NCBI RefSeq assembly: GCF_001113365.1
Contig: NZ_CKYA01000010.1
Location: forward strand, 1-64,000
DNA length: 64,000 nt
Direction: 5' to 3'
Source: Streptococcus pneumoniae
GTDB taxonomy: Bacteria; Bacillota; Bacilli; Lactobacillales; Streptococcaceae
Part shown: positions 63,398 to 64,000 of the stretch, one piece after another
Numbering within the stretch: the stretch's first letter is position 1
Layout of the letters: every line of letters starts with the position of its first letter
Translations under genes and position numbers: made by a program
Notes under the pieces: generated by a model
The model's input: the letters and a program-made list of their open reading frames with translations, nothing else
What the model was told of the DNA's origin: nothing
Database searches by the model: none

Positions 63398-63844
63398 TTA
63401 CCTCATGTTTCTTAGATTTTCTTTTAGGAGGGATTGATAGTACCGCGACACGTGAACCTCCTTGTGGGTCTGATAAAAGGAAATGGTGCCCGTTCCTGAA
63501 AAGGACTTGTCCACCGAATAGATTTGCCGAATATTAGCGATCGTTGACTTGGATACCCGACTAAAATAGCGAGGAAGGATAGACTCTAACTCATAGAGTT
63601 TGAGCCGAACTTCGTAGGCATCTTTCTGGGTATGGGCATAAATCTTGCTACCTTCTGTCTCAAAGAAGAGAATTTCCGACAAGTCCAGATAATATTCACC
63701 TGTTCCCTTGTAAAAAATCAACCGAGGAGACTTGGACTCTTGCAAGAGGCGCTGTAAATCCGCAATCTCATCTGTCAAAGTCGCTGCCTTGATGACAATT
63801 TCAGTTTCCTCTAAATTGCTGTCAATTTCGATTCGTAACTTCAT
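63398..63844 (-). CDS. LytTR-family DNA-binding regulator
   Basis: 148 aa. The LytTR domain fills the C-terminal two thirds: LILFFETEGSKIYAHTQ-type LFFETEGSKIYAHTQKDAYEVRLKLYELE, then FSRVSKSTIANIRQI and HVSRYYQSLLKENL. It has no receiver domain. AAGGAGA precedes the ATG. The upstream DNA has a promoter and a pair of direct repeats of the spacing used by LytTR proteins. Confidence 0.9.
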   Translation of the reverse strand: MKLRIEIDSNLEETEIVIKAATLTDEIADLQRLLQESKSPRLIFYKGTGEYYLDLSEILFFETEGSKIYAHTQKDAYEVRLKLYELESILPRYFSRVSKSTIANIRQIYSVDKSFSGTGTISFYQTHKEVHVSRYYQSLLKENLRNMR

Positions 63845-63864
63845 TCCATCTCCTTTCTGACTCT

Positions 63865-63934
63865 ACTATATCAAAGCTAAAATAAGAAAACAAGAGCAAA
63901 AAAGCAAGTGGTTACTTTAGGCACGTAAGTGGTT
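63865..63934 (-). promoter_or_regulatory. Promoter with candidate LytTR direct repeats
   Basis: On the minus strand TTGTTT (63888-63893), a 17-bp spacer and TATAGT (63865-63870) form a good promoter. Just upstream, AACCACTT occurs twice (63906-63913 and 63927-63934), start-to-start 21 bp. LytTR proteins such as ComE and AgrA bind such direct repeats two helical turns apart, so autoregulation is likely. Confidence 0.65.
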
Positions 63935-64000
63935 CTAGGACCAACTTAACTTACAGGTCAAAATAGAAAGAAAAGCACACCCCACACAAGAGCACAAATA

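Overview
The window comes from a Mitis-group Streptococcus (S. mitis / S. oralis / S. pneumoniae type). Reasons: low GC; a groES-groEL operon with a CIRCE operator; a competence-type ssbB with a SigX (cin) box; a choline-binding-repeat remnant; and a downstream gene order (ssbB, SDR, ytpR, thioredoxin, LytTR) that I remember from pneumococcus. No database was searched.

Positions ~180 to ~46475 are an integrative and conjugative element (ICE) of about 46.3 kb, inserted by a large serine recombinase into the 3' end of rlmD (rumA). rlmD lies at 46428-47786 with an ICE-supplied C-terminus. Its displaced original last codons remain at 137-181, next to tRNA-Glu. From left to right the ICE carries: integrase, a small ORF and a sigma-like regulator (168-2818); a cargo block (2999-13080); mobC-relaxase with a candidate oriT (13140-14956); a repeat-rich LPXTG surface protein (15194-20413); a long leftward transfer operon (20875-44513) with SSB-like protein, giant helicase/methylase, PBECR4 protein, C5 methylase, TopB, DUF4366/DUF4315 proteins, cell-wall hydrolase, VirB4, PrgI, a TrbL-like protein, Maff2, SSB-like protein, VirD4, PcfB and Rep; and an accessory end with a KilA-N protein and a truncated second Rep (44584-46236). 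No antibiotic-resistance gene is visible.

The most striking part is the cargo block. A 21-residue peptide gene (12085-12150) ends in DILIIVGG, the mature SHP2-type pheromone sequence of pyogenic streptococci. It is divergent from an Rgg regulator, and the shared intergenic DNA holds a CCCACTTTCA element. It heads an apparent operon of two ABC exporter halves, two ATP-grasp ligases, a class I aminoacyl-tRNA-synthetase-like enzyme with no visible C-terminal anticodon domain, a BpsA-like NPPY transferase, an unrecognised 179-aa protein and an ASCH/PUA protein. I read it as a quorum-sensing-controlled small-molecule pathway carried on a conjugative element. I do not recognise the product.

A second notable point is the integrase end. 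The integrase frame runs into the attachment site and its visible stop codon lies in sequence that may be host-derived. In the excised circle the same frame would continue for 60 more codons at the other ICE end and stop just before a T-tailed hairpin. The transfer region also has a family of similar T-tailed hairpins just upstream of several gene starts.

From 46.4 kb on is chromosome: rlmD, recX, a DUF402 phosphatase, queH, groEL-groES, then an accessory block (52419-59467) with a mannose-family PTS and a two-component system flanked by two solute-binding proteins, then ssbB, SDR, ytpR, thioredoxin-like, DUF4651, a choline-binding remnant, and a LiaF-like/LytTR pair with a candidate LytTR site.
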